This document shows positions 17,024 to 26,508 of a DNA stretch of 64,000 bases, piece after piece. Both the position numbers and the translations under genes were made by a program. Every line of letters starts with the position of its first letter. The stretch's first letter is position 1. Source of the DNA: Hongsoonwoonella zoysiae. GTDB lineage: Bacteria > Pseudomonadota > Alphaproteobacteria > Rhizobiales > Stappiaceae. The stretch lies in NCBI RefSeq assembly GCF_013266695.1, contig NZ_JABRXF010000001.1:933236-997235 (forward strand). The letters are read 5' to 3'. The notes under the pieces were generated by a model. The model searched no databases, was not told where the DNA came from, and was given only the letters and a program-made list of their open reading frames with translations.

Positions 17024-19741
17024 ATGGATCAGGAATTGAAGGCTCCCTTCGCGCTGGAAGCGGAGGAAGTGGCGGGAAACCTCGCTGCCGCGCCCGAAAC
17101 CGGCCTCGCTTCGCGCGAGGTTGAAAGGCGGCTTGGCGTTTACGGGCCCAACCGGCTCCGCCGGGAGGAAGCGAAGAGCGCGCTCCGTATCCTTGCCAAC
17201 CAGTTCAAAAGCATCATCGTCTGGCTGCTTGTCGCGGCCGCCGCGCTGTCTTTCGTCCTCGGCGACTTCGCCGAGGGCATCGCGATCGTCGTCGTTCTCC
17301 TGCTGAACGGCGCGATCGGATTTTTCACCGAATTGCGCGCGACGCGGTCGATGGAGGCCCTGATGCGCCTTACGGAGGTTCGCACGCGCGTGCGCCGGGA
17401 CGGCAAGCTGCGCGAGGTCGATGCGCATGAACTCGTACCCGGCGATATCGTCGTCCTTGAAGCCGGAGACATCGTCACCGCCGATCTGCGTATTTTCAAA
17501 GCGTCGAACCTACGCTGCGACGAGTCGCTCCTGACCGGGGAATCCGTGCCCGTTACGAAGGATATTTCGACGCTCGCGCCCGATACGGTGATCGGCGACC
17601 GGCTGAACATGGCCTTCGGCGGCACGGCCGTCACGCAAGGCACGGGCGAGGGGATTGCGGTCGCGACCGGAATGGAAACCGAGCTCGGCCGCATCAGCGC
17701 GCTTGCGCAGACCGCGGATTCCGAAAGCTCGCCCCTTGAAAGGCGGCTCGACAGACTGGGTCAAAAGCTGGTCTGGCTCACCCTCGCGCTCGCGGCCCTC
17801 ACCAGCATCGCGGGCATCCTGCGGGGGCATCAGATCGCCGACATGGTCCAGACGGGTGTGGCGCTTGCCGTTGCCGCCATTCCAGAGGGATTGCCTGTCG
17901 TCGCAACCCTTAGCCTTGCGCGCGGCATGTGGCGCATGGCAAAGCGAAACGCGATCATCACGCACCTTTCCTCCGTGGAAACTCTTGGCGCGACGACGTT
18001 GATCGTGACCGACAAGACCGGCACGCTCACCGAAAATCGAATGACCGTGACCGGTTATTTTTTGGCGGAGCGGGATGTTAAGGCCGAAAGCAGTAATGGT
18101 AAGATCGGATTTTCAGCCGGGACGGACACCCTCGATCCCGAAAAGGACGCAGCTCTTTCGAAGGCGCTCGCGATAGGCGTGCTTTGCAATACGGCGGAAC
18201 TGGGGGACGGCTCCGACGGTTCTGTCACCGGCGACCCCATGGAGATCGCGCTTTTGAAGGCGGCAAGCGGGGCCGGGATGACGCGTGCCTCGCTGGCGGA
18301 GCGTTTCAGGGAGGTGAAGCGTTACGCTTTCGACCCGGACCGCAAGATGATGGCGACCGTGCATACCGGTGAAGGCGGTAACCTCTACGCCGTCAAGGGC
18401 GCGCCCGAAGCCGTGATCGAAGTCTGCGATCGGGTTTTGACCGATGAAGGCGACGAGGCCATCGACGATGGCGACCGCGAGCATTGGATCGAGCGCAACG
18501 GCCGCGCCGCGAAGGATGGATTGCGCCTGATCGCGCTCGCCATGAAATCCGCGAAGTCGGAGACGGACAATCCGTACGAAGGGCTGACGCTCGTTGCGCT
18601 CGTTTGCTTCCTCGATCCGCTGCGCAAGGACGTGCCGGCCGCGATCAAGGCCAGCCGGGAGGCAGGCGTGCGCGTCGTGATGCTGACGGGCGATCATGCG
18701 GAAACGGCGGCGAACATCGCCAAACAGGCGGGCCTTGCCTCGTCTGCCCTGTCCGTTTTCACGGGCCGCGAATTGGTGGATCTCGATCCGCGAAACACCG
18801 ATCCGGAATTGCGCGAACGCCTGTCGAACGCCGATGTCTTCGCGCGCGTGGCGCCCGATACCAAGCTGAAGCTCGTATCCCTTTTCCAGGACAATGGCCA
18901 TGTCGTGGCCATGACGGGCGATGGGGTGAACGACGCGCCGGCCCTGAGGAAAGCCGATATCGGCATCGCCATGGGCCAGCGCGGAACCCAGGTCGCGCGC
19001 GAGGCCGCCGATATGGTCCTCAAGGACGACGCGTTTTCGACAATCATCGCCGCGATGCGCCAGGGCCGGATCATTTTTGAAAATATCCGCAGGTTCGTCA
19101 TCTACCTGATGTCGTGCAACGTCAGCGAGGTGCTTCTCGTCGGCATCGCCGTCGGCGCGGGCCTTCCCGTGCCGCTCCTGCCGCTGCAGATCCTTTTCCT
19201 CAACCTCGTGACGGACGTATTCCCGGCATTCGCCCTTGGCCTAGGACGTGGGGAGGAGGGCATCATGCGCCAGCCGCCGCGGGACCCGCGCGAACCCATC
19301 GTCGACGCAAGGCGGTGGGCGCTGATAGGGGCGCTTGGCGTCACGATCATGGGGGCAACGCTGGGCGCCTTCGCTCTGGCGCTCTTTCTGTTCGGCCTTG
19401 AGCCGGCGGAGGCCGTTACGGTTGCGTTCGTAACGCTCGCACTTGCGCAACTCTGGAACGTTTTCAACGTAAGGCGCGCGGCGCAAGGCGTTTTCCTGAA
19501 CGACATCACACGCAATCCCTACGTGTGGGGTGCGCTCGGCCTGTGCCTGGGCCTGGTCGCGCTGGCAATCTGGCATCCCGGCCTTTCCGCCATCCTGGGG
19601 CTTCCCTCGCCGGGTGCGGAAGGGTTGCTGCTTGCCGGCGTCATGAGTTTGTTGCCCTTGGCGATCGGGCAGGCCGGTCTCGTAGTGTCTTCGCTTTTTG
19701 GAGGCGAGGTGACGCCAAAGCCCGTGCCTTCCGATGTATGA
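17024..19741 (+). CDS. Ca2+-type P-type ATPase (P2A)
   Basis: A 905-residue cation pump with all P-type landmarks: TGES (dephosphorylation), phosphorylation site D330 in DKTGTLT, KGAPEAV (nucleotide binding) and TGDGVNDAPAL (hinge). The ion-site residues match animal SERCA pumps: E288 in AAIPEGLP (M4), NVSEV in M5 and NLVTD in M6. Ca2+, or perhaps Mn2+, export is therefore the best prediction. The N-terminus is the cation-ATPase N domain. I use the ATG at 17024; a TTG at 17006 is also in frame. It follows opgH by about 120 bp and seems an independent transcription unit. Confidence 0.9.
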   Translation: MDQELKAPFALEAEEVAGNLAAAPETGLASREVERRLGVYGPNRLRREEAKSALRILANQFKSIIVWLLVAAAALSFVLGDFAEGIAIVVVLLLNGAIGFFTELRATRSMEALMRLTEVRTRVRRDGKLREVDAHELVPGDIVVLEAGDIVTADLRIFKASNLRCDESLLTGESVPVTKDISTLAPDTVIGDRLNMAFGGTAVTQGTGEGIAVATGMETELGRISALAQTADSESSPLERRLDRLGQKLVWLTLALAALTSIAGILRGHQIADMVQTGVALAVAAIPEGLPVVATLSLARGMWRMAKRNAIITHLSSVETLGATTLIVTDKTGTLTENRMTVTGYFLAERDVKAESSNGKIGFSAGTDTLDPEKDAALSKALAIGVLCNTAELGDGSDGSVTGDPMEIALLKAASGAGMTRASLAERFREVKRYAFDPDRKMMATVHTGEGGNLYAVKGAPEAVIEVCDRVLTDEGDEAIDDGDREHWIERNGRAAKDGLRLIALAMKSAKSETDNPYEGLTLVALVCFLDPLRKDVPAAIKASREAGVRVVMLTGDHAETAANIAKQAGLASSALSVFTGRELVDLDPRNTDPELRERLSNADVFARVAPDTKLKLVSLFQDNGHVVAMTGDGVNDAPALRKADIGIAMGQRGTQVAREAADMVLKDDAFSTIIAAMRQGRIIFENIRRFVIYLMSCNVSEVLLVGIAVGAGLPVPLLPLQILFLNLVTDVFPAFALGLGRGEEGIMRQPPRDPREPIVDARRWALIGALGVTIMGATLGAFALALFLFGLEPAEAVTVAFVTLALAQLWNVFNVRRAAQGVFLNDITRNPYVWGALGLCLGLVALAIWHPGLSAILGLPSPGAEGLLLAGVMSLLPLAIGQAGLVVSSLFGGEVTPKPVPSDV

Positions 19742-19846
19742 GAATTTCATTTCCTTATAATTTTGAAATAGTTGAATCTGTTATTACTGTTTACGACGTT
19801 AGGGAAGGTGATAGGATTTATTAAATAGTTTTCAGAGGGTGAGTTC

Positions 19847-22459
19847 ATGCGCAAGTTTATCGCCATTGTCGTATCCAATGCTCTTGCCCTTCAAACGGCA
19901 TTTGCCGCCCCCGCCGTGACGACAGCCAACGTCAATTTCCGCTCCGGGCCCGGAACAGGCTTCCAGTCCTTTGGAACCTTGCCGGAGGGCACGGAGGTTG
20001 ACCTTGGCGACTGCGACGAGACGGGCGCATGGTGCTCCATCACTTATCAGGGCAACGCGGGGTTTGTCAGCGGCAGCTACCTGCAAATGACGGACGCCCA
20101 GGATGAGGATGCGCAGGGCTGGCCACGCACCTACACGACCGACAAGGGGGCGACGCTTATTCTCTATCAGCCGCAAGTCTCCGATTGGGAAAACTTCCGG
20201 ACGCTCGACGCGCTCGTCGCAGCCGAATACGTGGCGAGCGAAGGAGCGACGCCGGTTTTCGGTGTCATCGGCCTCACCGGCAAAACCTATGCGGATCGCG
20301 AGGAAGGCGATGTGCTGATCGAGGACCTGACCGTTACGGAGTTGAATTTTTCCGCCCTCGACCGCGAGGCGATGGCGGACCTTTCGCTCCAGGTTGGCAA
20401 GCTGGTGCCCACGGGGCCCATAACGGTGAAGGAAGACCGGATTACGGCGAGCCTCGCCGAATACAAGCGCATGGACGATGTGTCCGACCTCGGCACCGAC
20501 CCGCCGCCGATCTTCATCTCCACCAAGCCCGCGATCCTCGTCCAGACCGACGGGGAGGCGATCTTCGCCCCGGTAAAGGGGGCAAGCGGGCTTTCCTTCG
20601 TGGTCAATACGAACTGGGACGTTTTCAAGCTCGACGACGGTGGATCGCTTTATCTGCGCAACGACAAGTCGTGGCTGACGACAACCGATATTTCCACGGG
20701 CTGGCGGGAAACGGACAGCCTTGCCGATCCCCTCACCAAACTGCCGAATGACGAAAACTGGGCGGATGCGCGCGGCGCCATTCCGCCAAGCCCACCGGAG
20801 GACGGTGCGACGCCTGAGGTGTTTTATTCCGACAGGCCGGCGGAAATGATCGTCTTCGAAGGTGAGCCGAAGCTCGAAGCAGTGCCCGGAACGCGCCTCG
20901 AATGGGCGTCGAACACGGAAAGCGACGTCTTTTATCTCGCCGAGACTGAGACCTGGTACATCCTCGTCTCGGGCCGCTGGTTCAAGTCGGCCTCGCTTGA
21001 CGGCCCGTGGGTCTTCACCACGCCGAACCTTCCGGAGGACTTCCTGAACATCCCGGAAGATGCCTCCTATTATTCGGTTCGCGCTTCGGTACCCGGAACG
21101 TCGGAGGCGGATCAGGCCCGGCTCAAGGCAAGCATTCCGCACACCGCGCGTGTGGAGACGGGAACGGTGAGTGCCGATGTGGCCTATGCGGGCGACCCGG
21201 ATTTCCAGCCGATCGAAGGCACGCAGATGTCCTACGCCGTCAACACCAGCGATCAGGTAATCAAGGTTGGCGACAAATACTACGTGCTGCAGGACGGCGT
21301 CTGGTTTGTCGGGGACAATCCTGCCGGGCCGTTCCAGGTCGCGACGTCCGTGCCCAACGAGATCTATACCATTCCTCCATCGTCACCCGTCTACAACGCC
21401 ACTTATGTGCGCGTTTATGAAACGGAGCCGGGCGCCGTCTGGTTCGGCTACACGATGGGTTATCTGGCGGGCTTCCTCGCCTGGGGCACGATCGTCTATG
21501 GAACCGGCTGGCGCTATCGGCCCTGGTACAACTGGCCCTGGTACAGGCCGGGGATCTATTTTCCAAGGCCGGTCACCTATGGCATCGGCGCCTATTACAA
21601 CCCCGTTCGCGGGCTCTACGGGCGCTATGGATATGCCTACGGTCCCTATCGCGGCATCGCGGGCGGCGCGATCTACAATCCCAGAACCGGCGGTTATATT
21701 CGCGGCGGGCGTATCTATGGTCCGCGCGGCTCGGCAGGTTTCATCGCCGCCTATAACCCGGTCACGGGCCGTGGCGGGGTCTATGTCGGCGGCCACGGTA
21801 TTTACGGGTCGTGGAAGGGTAGCGGCGTGACACGCGGTCCGCAATGGGCGCGTGCGCGGACCACCGGCCGCGATCTCGCGACGAACCGCTGGAACAGGGC
21901 GTCAGCCGGAAATCGTGCCGCCAACCTGGGCCGTCGGGGCGATGTATTCGCCGGGCGCGACGGCAGCGTCTATCGCCGTCAGGGCGACAATTGGCAAAAG
22001 TTCGATGGAGGGCGCTGGTCGAGCGTGGACCGGCCAAGCCGGGAGCAACTGCGCGACCGTGCCGGTGGTGCGGCGGCGGCCATCGGCGGCGCGGGCACAG
22101 GGGCGGCGATCGCCAGCCGTCCGTCGCGTGACAGGCCGGCAACCACCCGGCCCGCACAAAGGCCCTCGGCGGAACGCCCGACCCAGAGACCGGCCCAGAG
22201 GCCTGCTCAGAGACCAGCGCAGAGACCGTCAGCAGACCGTCCATCCCAGCGGCCTTCGGCCAACCGGCCCCAGCAGCGGCCAGCGGCACAGCGTCCCGCG
22301 CAACGGCCTGCCGCGAGACCGGCAAAAGCGCCCTCGCACCTGTCGCGCGATCATCGCGCAAGGCAGGCCGGCAATCGGCAGGTCAACCGCAACCGTGCCG
22401 CAACGCGCCGACCGCCGTCCGGCGGCGGGCGGGCGCGAGGGGGTGGGCGCCGCCGCTGA
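19847..22459 (+). CDS. Large secreted SH3-domain protein with basic repetitive tail
   Basis: An 870-residue exported protein. A signal peptide (MRKFIAIVVSNALALQTAFA) is followed by a bacterial SH3 domain (about 22-82: VNFRSGPGTGFQSF, WCSITYQGNAGFVSGSYL). A long middle region resembles secreted proteins labelled carbohydrate-binding family V/XII in rhizobia (ILYQPQVSDWENF). It also holds repeated segments such as EAIFAPVKGASGLSFVVNTNWDVF, a Tyr/Trp/Gly-rich stretch (about 545-680) and a C-terminal tail rich in Arg, Pro and Gln with RPAQRP units. The tail is strongly cationic and may bind the cell envelope. Function is unknown. Expressed alone after a 105-bp AT-rich gap. Confidence 0.72.
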   Translation: MRKFIAIVVSNALALQTAFAAPAVTTANVNFRSGPGTGFQSFGTLPEGTEVDLGDCDETGAWCSITYQGNAGFVSGSYLQMTDAQDEDAQGWPRTYTTDKGATLILYQPQVSDWENFRTLDALVAAEYVASEGATPVFGVIGLTGKTYADREEGDVLIEDLTVTELNFSALDREAMADLSLQVGKLVPTGPITVKEDRITASLAEYKRMDDVSDLGTDPPPIFISTKPAILVQTDGEAIFAPVKGASGLSFVVNTNWDVFKLDDGGSLYLRNDKSWLTTTDISTGWRETDSLADPLTKLPNDENWADARGAIPPSPPEDGATPEVFYSDRPAEMIVFEGEPKLEAVPGTRLEWASNTESDVFYLAETETWYILVSGRWFKSASLDGPWVFTTPNLPEDFLNIPEDASYYSVRASVPGTSEADQARLKASIPHTARVETGTVSADVAYAGDPDFQPIEGTQMSYAVNTSDQVIKVGDKYYVLQDGVWFVGDNPAGPFQVATSVPNEIYTIPPSSPVYNATYVRVYETEPGAVWFGYTMGYLAGFLAWGTIVYGTGWRYRPWYNWPWYRPGIYFPRPVTYGIGAYYNPVRGLYGRYGYAYGPYRGIAGGAIYNPRTGGYIRGGRIYGPRGSAGFIAAYNPVTGRGGVYVGGHGIYGSWKGSGVTRGPQWARARTTGRDLATNRWNRASAGNRAANLGRRGDVFAGRDGSVYRRQGDNWQKFDGGRWSSVDRPSREQLRDRAGGAAAAIGGAGTGAAIASRPSRDRPATTRPAQRPSAERPTQRPAQRPAQRPAQRPSADRPSQRPSANRPQQRPAAQRPAQRPAARPAKAPSHLSRDHRARQAGNRQVNRNRAATRRPPSGGGRARGGGRRR

Positions 22460-22730
22460 GCCTGTAATCGGCCGGCGCATTGGCTTCGGCGTTTTTTCCG
22501 GGTGCGCGACGGCCGGATCGTGCGCGGGCAAAAGCTTCGCGCGCCCTTTCCTGCGGATTTCCGTATTGAAGCCCTGTGCTGCTTACAAGACGGAATGGCA
22601 ATACTTGTTGCAATTATAAAATCATTTCAATATATATTCCGCGAGATCGCAATCTTCAGTGTGCGCCGGCGCGCCCGGTCGCTGGGAAAAGCCGCCGGTT
22701 TCCGCCACAGCCGATCATGAGGTTTTAAAA

Positions 22731-23543
22731 ATGAATCGTATCGATGGAAAGATCGCCGTCGTCACCGGCGGCACGCAGGGTCTGGGGGCGGCTATCGCGC
22801 GCCTGTTCGCCGAGGCAGGCGCCGCCGGGATCGCGATTGTCGGCCGTGGCGTTGAAAAGGGGGAAAGGGTCGCGGGCGAATTGGAAGCCGCGACCGGAGT
22901 ACCCGTTATCATGATCGCCGCCGACCTTGCGGATATCGACGAAGTTCGCGGGATCATTCCGCAGGTCGACGCCCGTTTCGGGCGGGTCGACATTCTGGTC
23001 AATGCCGCGGGGCTGACCGACCGCGGCAATATGTTCAACACCACGCCGGAACTTTTCGACCGCATGATCGCGGTGAACACGCGCGCTCCGTTCTTTCTGA
23101 TCCAGGACGCGGCGAAGGTGATGGACCGCGAGGGCGTTGAAGGGCGGATCGTCAACATCGGAACGACGTCGCGGCGCGCGGGCCAGCCGTTCCTCGCCCC
23201 CTATTCCATTTCGAAAGGCGGGCTCGCCACGCTCACCCGCCATGCCGGCTTTGCGCTCATGCGCAACCGCATTCACGTCAACCAGCTCGACATCGGCTGG
23301 ATGAATTCGGATCACGAGCGCGCGCTGATTCTCAGTGAGACCGGCGATCCGGAGTTCATCGACCGCGCGGCGGCGGGAAAGCCTTTCGGCCGCATCCTCG
23401 AGCCCGAAGAAGTGGCGAAGGCCGTGCTCTGGATGGCTTCCGACGACAGCGGAATGATGACGGGTGCGGTTGTCCAGTTCGACCAGTCGGTTTGGGGCGG
23501 ATACGACGATGCTCCAGTCCCGGCGGAGCGTTTGAAGCCGTGA
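22731..23543 (+). CDS. SDR family oxidoreductase
   Basis: A 270-residue short-chain dehydrogenase with TGGTQGLG (cofactor loop), ADLAD, NAAG, catalytic Tyr/Lys in YSISK and a C-terminal GAVVQFDQSVWGGY. It starts MNRIDGKIAVVTGG; the frame upstream to 22659 does not match the family. The ATG at 22731 follows an AT-rich leader with GAGGTTT. The substrate is unknown; proteins of this type often act on sugars or polyols. It shares only the generic fold with the SDR at 2489 and has a different active-site spacing. A 271-bp gap separates it from the SH3 gene, so it is probably its own unit. Confidence 0.86.
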   Translation: MNRIDGKIAVVTGGTQGLGAAIARLFAEAGAAGIAIVGRGVEKGERVAGELEAATGVPVIMIAADLADIDEVRGIIPQVDARFGRVDILVNAAGLTDRGNMFNTTPELFDRMIAVNTRAPFFLIQDAAKVMDREGVEGRIVNIGTTSRRAGQPFLAPYSISKGGLATLTRHAGFALMRNRIHVNQLDIGWMNSDHERALILSETGDPEFIDRAAAGKPFGRILEPEEVAKAVLWMASDDSGMMTGAVVQFDQSVWGGYDDAPVPAERLKP

Positions 23544-23594
23544 GGCGCTGAAACGCTGCAGTGGGTTGGAGACTATCGGTCTCTTGGCCTTTTC

Positions 23595-23628
23595 CGTTTC
23601 GCGAAAGCGCCTCCGCTTTCGCGAAACG
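23595..23628. repeat. Perfect 15-bp-stem palindrome
   Basis: CGTTTCGCGAAAGCG and its exact reverse complement are separated by CCTC. No T-run follows on the plus strand. It lies 51 bp after the SDR stop and could act as a terminator or be a copy of a REP-like palindromic unit. Confidence 0.65.
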
Positions 23629-23759
23629 TCACGTCGGAGGGCAGGAATCGAAGCGGGCTTGGCGAGGGTGTTTCGCGCGGCCAACGGCACCTGGGCGCAT
23701 CCGCGCTCGACCGGATATGCGCCCGCCGTTTGCGCCAAGCGCTGAGTACGCGAAAGCCA

Positions 23760-23836
23760 TGGTGACCCCGGCAGGATTCGAACCTGCGACCCTCAGATTA
23801 GGAATCTGATGCTCTATCCTGCTGAGCTACGGGGCC
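23760..23836 (-). tRNA. tRNA-Arg (CCT anticodon)
   Basis: Read on the minus strand the sequence folds as a cloverleaf. The acceptor stem is GGCCCCG / CGGGGTC (one G-T pair), the D arm AGCTCAGCAGGATAGAGC, the anticodon stem TCAGA / TCTGA with loop TTCCTAA (anticodon CCT), and the T arm GCAGGTTCGAATCCTGC. Discriminator A is followed by an encoded CCA. It decodes AGG arginine codons. Confidence 0.95.
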
Positions 23837-23837
23837 C

Positions 23838-24177
23838 TGATCAGGGTTCCTAAATGCCCCATCGCATCCCGGCTGTCCAGTATCGTCTCGCGACTCAAGG
23901 CGCAAGACCATAACCTGGGGTTCTCGATAACGGGAAGGGCGGTCATCGCCGGCGCGATTGATTGGTCAGGGCGCGGTCGCGTATTTCGGTATCTTGGGCG
24001 GTCGATTTGCGAATGTTGCCTCGCTGCCGCCACCATCGGTGGCAATATGTGGCAAGGGAATCGCTCTACGCGGGGGCTATGGAATGCCGCCTTGGGCCGG
24101 TTGAGTGGCAGAAGGCGGTTATCGGCGTCCCCGCAGGGTTGTAACAATTCCCTGGCTGGACGTGGCGCAGGAGCGGG
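23838..24177. other. Intergenic region
   Basis: 340 bp between the tRNA-Arg gene and the nuclease-like gene. The frames here (for example minus 23827-24492) look random and overlap the plus-strand gene. The promoter of the nuclease/M48 operon must lie here. Nothing else seen. Confidence 0.4.
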
Positions 24178-25020
24178 ATGAAGGCGAAAAGGGCGTTTGC
24201 GGGCCGGGCAAGAGACCTGCCGTGCGGGCTGAAAATTCAAATCGGATTTGCTATCGCAGTGCTGTTTACCTCGACCGTCCAGTGCTTTGCGGCACAGGAT
24301 CTGGCGTTGCCGGATGCTTGCAACGGGCCGCAGGCGAGCCGCCTTGAGATCGCCGGTGTGGACATTTCCCGCGATGGAGCGATTGTGACCGGTACGGGCG
24401 AGATCTATCTTCAAGCGGATATTCTGGCGGGCGGGCGGTTTTCCGGCGCTGAAATATCCGAAGGAGGCGAATTCGCACCCTATATGTTTCATTGGAAGGC
24501 CAAACGCACGGACCGGTGGGAGCGGAAGCTGGGGGATCTGGTGGAGCTTGAAAGCGGCGCCTGGCTGGCGGCGAAACTTGTCGCATCCGGCGCCGCCTTG
24601 GTCGATCCGCGAACGTCCACGGTGGATTGTCTGACGCCGCTTTTAGCGCTGGAAGGCAAGGCGCGCGCCGGGCGCAAGGGCCTTTGGCGGCGTTTTTCGG
24701 TCCTGCCCGCCAGCGACCCGGATGCCATTTCGCGTATGGTTGGCCATTTCGCGCTGGTGGAAGGGCGTGTGGTGTCGGTTGGGCGAACCCGACGGACACA
24801 TTATCTGAATTTCGGCTATCGGTGGTCTCGCGATTTCACGGCGACCATTGATGTCGGACGTGAAACAGCGTTTGATGCCGCCGGCGTCGATATCGCCGCT
24901 CTGGAAGGTCAGCGGGTGCGTCTGCGCGGTTTCGTCACTTTGGACCGGGGACCTTTGCTCGTTCTCGACCATCCGGCCCAACTGGAGCAACTGACATCGG
25001 GATCCGACGTCGGCAAATGA
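24178..25020 (+). CDS. Thermonuclease (SNase) family-like protein, degenerate
   Basis: A 280-residue exported protein (hydrophobic segment IGFAIAVLFTSTVQCFA). The middle part follows the staphylococcal-nuclease-like pattern used in rhizobial thermonuclease-family proteins: DRWERKLGDLVELESG, then LVASGAALVDP and ALEGKARAGRKGLWRRF. The usual catalytic entry motif (Arg and Glu in a RLxGIDAPE-like block) is not visible before it; that position reads LQADILAGGRFSGAEI. I therefore expect a non-catalytic or changed enzyme. A C-terminal OB-like part (GRVVSVGRTRRTHYLNFGY) follows. Its stop overlaps the M48 gene by ATGA, so the two are translated together. AGGAGCGGG precedes the start. Confidence 0.68.
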   Translation: MKAKRAFAGRARDLPCGLKIQIGFAIAVLFTSTVQCFAAQDLALPDACNGPQASRLEIAGVDISRDGAIVTGTGEIYLQADILAGGRFSGAEISEGGEFAPYMFHWKAKRTDRWERKLGDLVELESGAWLAAKLVASGAALVDPRTSTVDCLTPLLALEGKARAGRKGLWRRFSVLPASDPDAISRMVGHFALVEGRVVSVGRTRRTHYLNFGYRWSRDFTATIDVGRETAFDAAGVDIAALEGQRVRLRGFVTLDRGPLLVLDHPAQLEQLTSGSDVGK

Positions 25021-26492
25021 CAGGAAAGAGGTTATATTCGCGCCGCTCAGGCTGGCTCAGGGCGTTCGCGTCGCTGGGTCTTGCCTTTCTTGTCGGCGCT
25101 TGTCAGCTGACAGGCACCGGAGGCTCGCAGCTTGGCGTGGCGCGGCCGGGGTCCCTGCGTCCGGGCGTCGCGGCGGAGCTGGGTGCCCGCGAGCACCCGC
25201 GCGTCGTAGCCACCTATGGCGGCGTTTACGAGGACAGGGGCGCCGAACGCGCCGTGGCTCAGGTCGTCGGCCGGTTGGTCGAGGCTTCTGACGACCCTTC
25301 CCGCACTTATCGGGTGACGATTCTCAACTCACCGACCGTCAACGCATTTGCGCTGCCCGGGGGGTATCTTTATGTCACGCGCGGGCTTTTGGCGCTCGCC
25401 AACGACACGTCGGAAGTCGCTGCCGTCCTGGCTCACGAAATGGCGCATGTAACGGCGAACCACGCGATCGAGCGTCAGCAGCGCGCCGAAGCCACGGAGC
25501 TTGCCTCGCGCGTCCTGGTCAATGTGGTGCGCAATCCGGATCAGGCGCGGGCCGCCCTCGTCTCTTCGCAGCTGTCATTTGCGCGGTTCTCCCAGGTTCA
25601 GGAGTTGAAGGCGGATGCGATCGGCGTCAGGACGCTTTCGCGCGCGGGGTACGATCCTTTTGCCGCGGCCCGCTTTCTGAAGTCGATGGCGGCTTATTCG
25701 AATTTCCTGACCGCACAGGGCGACACATCGACCGCTCCCGATTTCCTGTCGTCCCATCCGTCCACGCCCGAGCGCGTGACGCTTGCCGTGCGCGAAGCAC
25801 GCCAGATCGGCGCGCCGGGAATCGGCGAGCGAGACCGCGAGGCGTATCTGACGAAGATCGATGGAATGCTCTATGGCGACGATCCGCTGGAGGGCTTCAT
25901 TCGCGGACGGTCGTTCCTTCACAAGGCGCTTGGCATAGGTTTCTCCGTCCCGCCGGGCTATATCCTTGAAAACTCGCCGGAAGCCGTGCTGGCAAGCCAT
26001 GCGGACGGGACTGCCGTTCGCTTCGACGGCGCGGACCTGACGGAATTCGATTCGCTCGAAGCCTATATGCGCAGCGGCTGGATCAACGGCCTGATCGCCG
26101 ATAGCGTGCGCGCGGATACGATCAACGGCCTGCCCGCGGTGACTGCCTCCGCGCTCACCGACGGCTGGTCCTTCAGGATTGCCGTCATTCGCATCGGCCG
26201 CACGGGTTACAGGTTCATATTCGCCACCCGCTCTCCGAAGGATGCATTCGTGCGGGCCTATGAGGAAACGGTCCAAAGCTTCCGCCAGCTCACGCCGACC
26301 GAGCGCGCCCGCCTCCAGCCGCTTCGGATCAGGGTCGTGCGGGCGAAAGCGGGCGACACTCCGGAGCGCTTGGCCGTCGCCATGAGCGGAATAGAGCCGA
26401 GCCGCCGCCTCGAACTTTTCACCGTGCTCAATCAGCTTGAGCCGGGCCGCCCCATCGAGGCGGGCACGCCGCTGAAAATCGTCATCGACTGA
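25017..26492 (+). CDS. M48 family metalloprotease, lipoprotein, with LysM-like C-terminus
   Basis: A 491-residue protein. The N-terminus carries a lipobox with C29 (FLVGAC), predicting an outer- or inner-membrane lipoprotein in the periplasm. Zinc ligands H140, E141 and H144 are in HEMAHVTANH, with E196 in ELKAD as the third ligand. The LSSHPSTPERV motif is typical of BepA/LoiP-like M48 proteases. After residue 290 there is a separate domain, and the C-terminus (AKAGDTPERLAVAM) looks LysM-like. It probably handles misfolded envelope proteins. It is translationally coupled to the nuclease-like gene. Confidence 0.87.
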   Translation: MTGKRLYSRRSGWLRAFASLGLAFLVGACQLTGTGGSQLGVARPGSLRPGVAAELGAREHPRVVATYGGVYEDRGAERAVAQVVGRLVEASDDPSRTYRVTILNSPTVNAFALPGGYLYVTRGLLALANDTSEVAAVLAHEMAHVTANHAIERQQRAEATELASRVLVNVVRNPDQARAALVSSQLSFARFSQVQELKADAIGVRTLSRAGYDPFAAARFLKSMAAYSNFLTAQGDTSTAPDFLSSHPSTPERVTLAVREARQIGAPGIGERDREAYLTKIDGMLYGDDPLEGFIRGRSFLHKALGIGFSVPPGYILENSPEAVLASHADGTAVRFDGADLTEFDSLEAYMRSGWINGLIADSVRADTINGLPAVTASALTDGWSFRIAVIRIGRTGYRFIFATRSPKDAFVRAYEETVQSFRQLTPTERARLQPLRIRVVRAKAGDTPERLAVAMSGIEPSRRLELFTVLNQLEPGRPIEAGTPLKIVID

Positions 26493-26508
26493 TCCATCCA
26501 GACGCGCG

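Noticed and set aside
22140-22330. Tandem repeat that could look like a CRISPR array
   Set aside because: It encodes in-frame RPAQRP units of a protein tail; no spacers and no cas genes.
22470-22500. Possible terminator after the large SH3 gene
   Set aside because: There is a T-run but only a 4-bp stem; too weak to call.
23561-23809. Small plus-strand frame ending in PAGFEPATLRLGI
   Set aside because: This phrase is the well-known false translation of a tRNA gene (here tRNA-Arg on the other strand).
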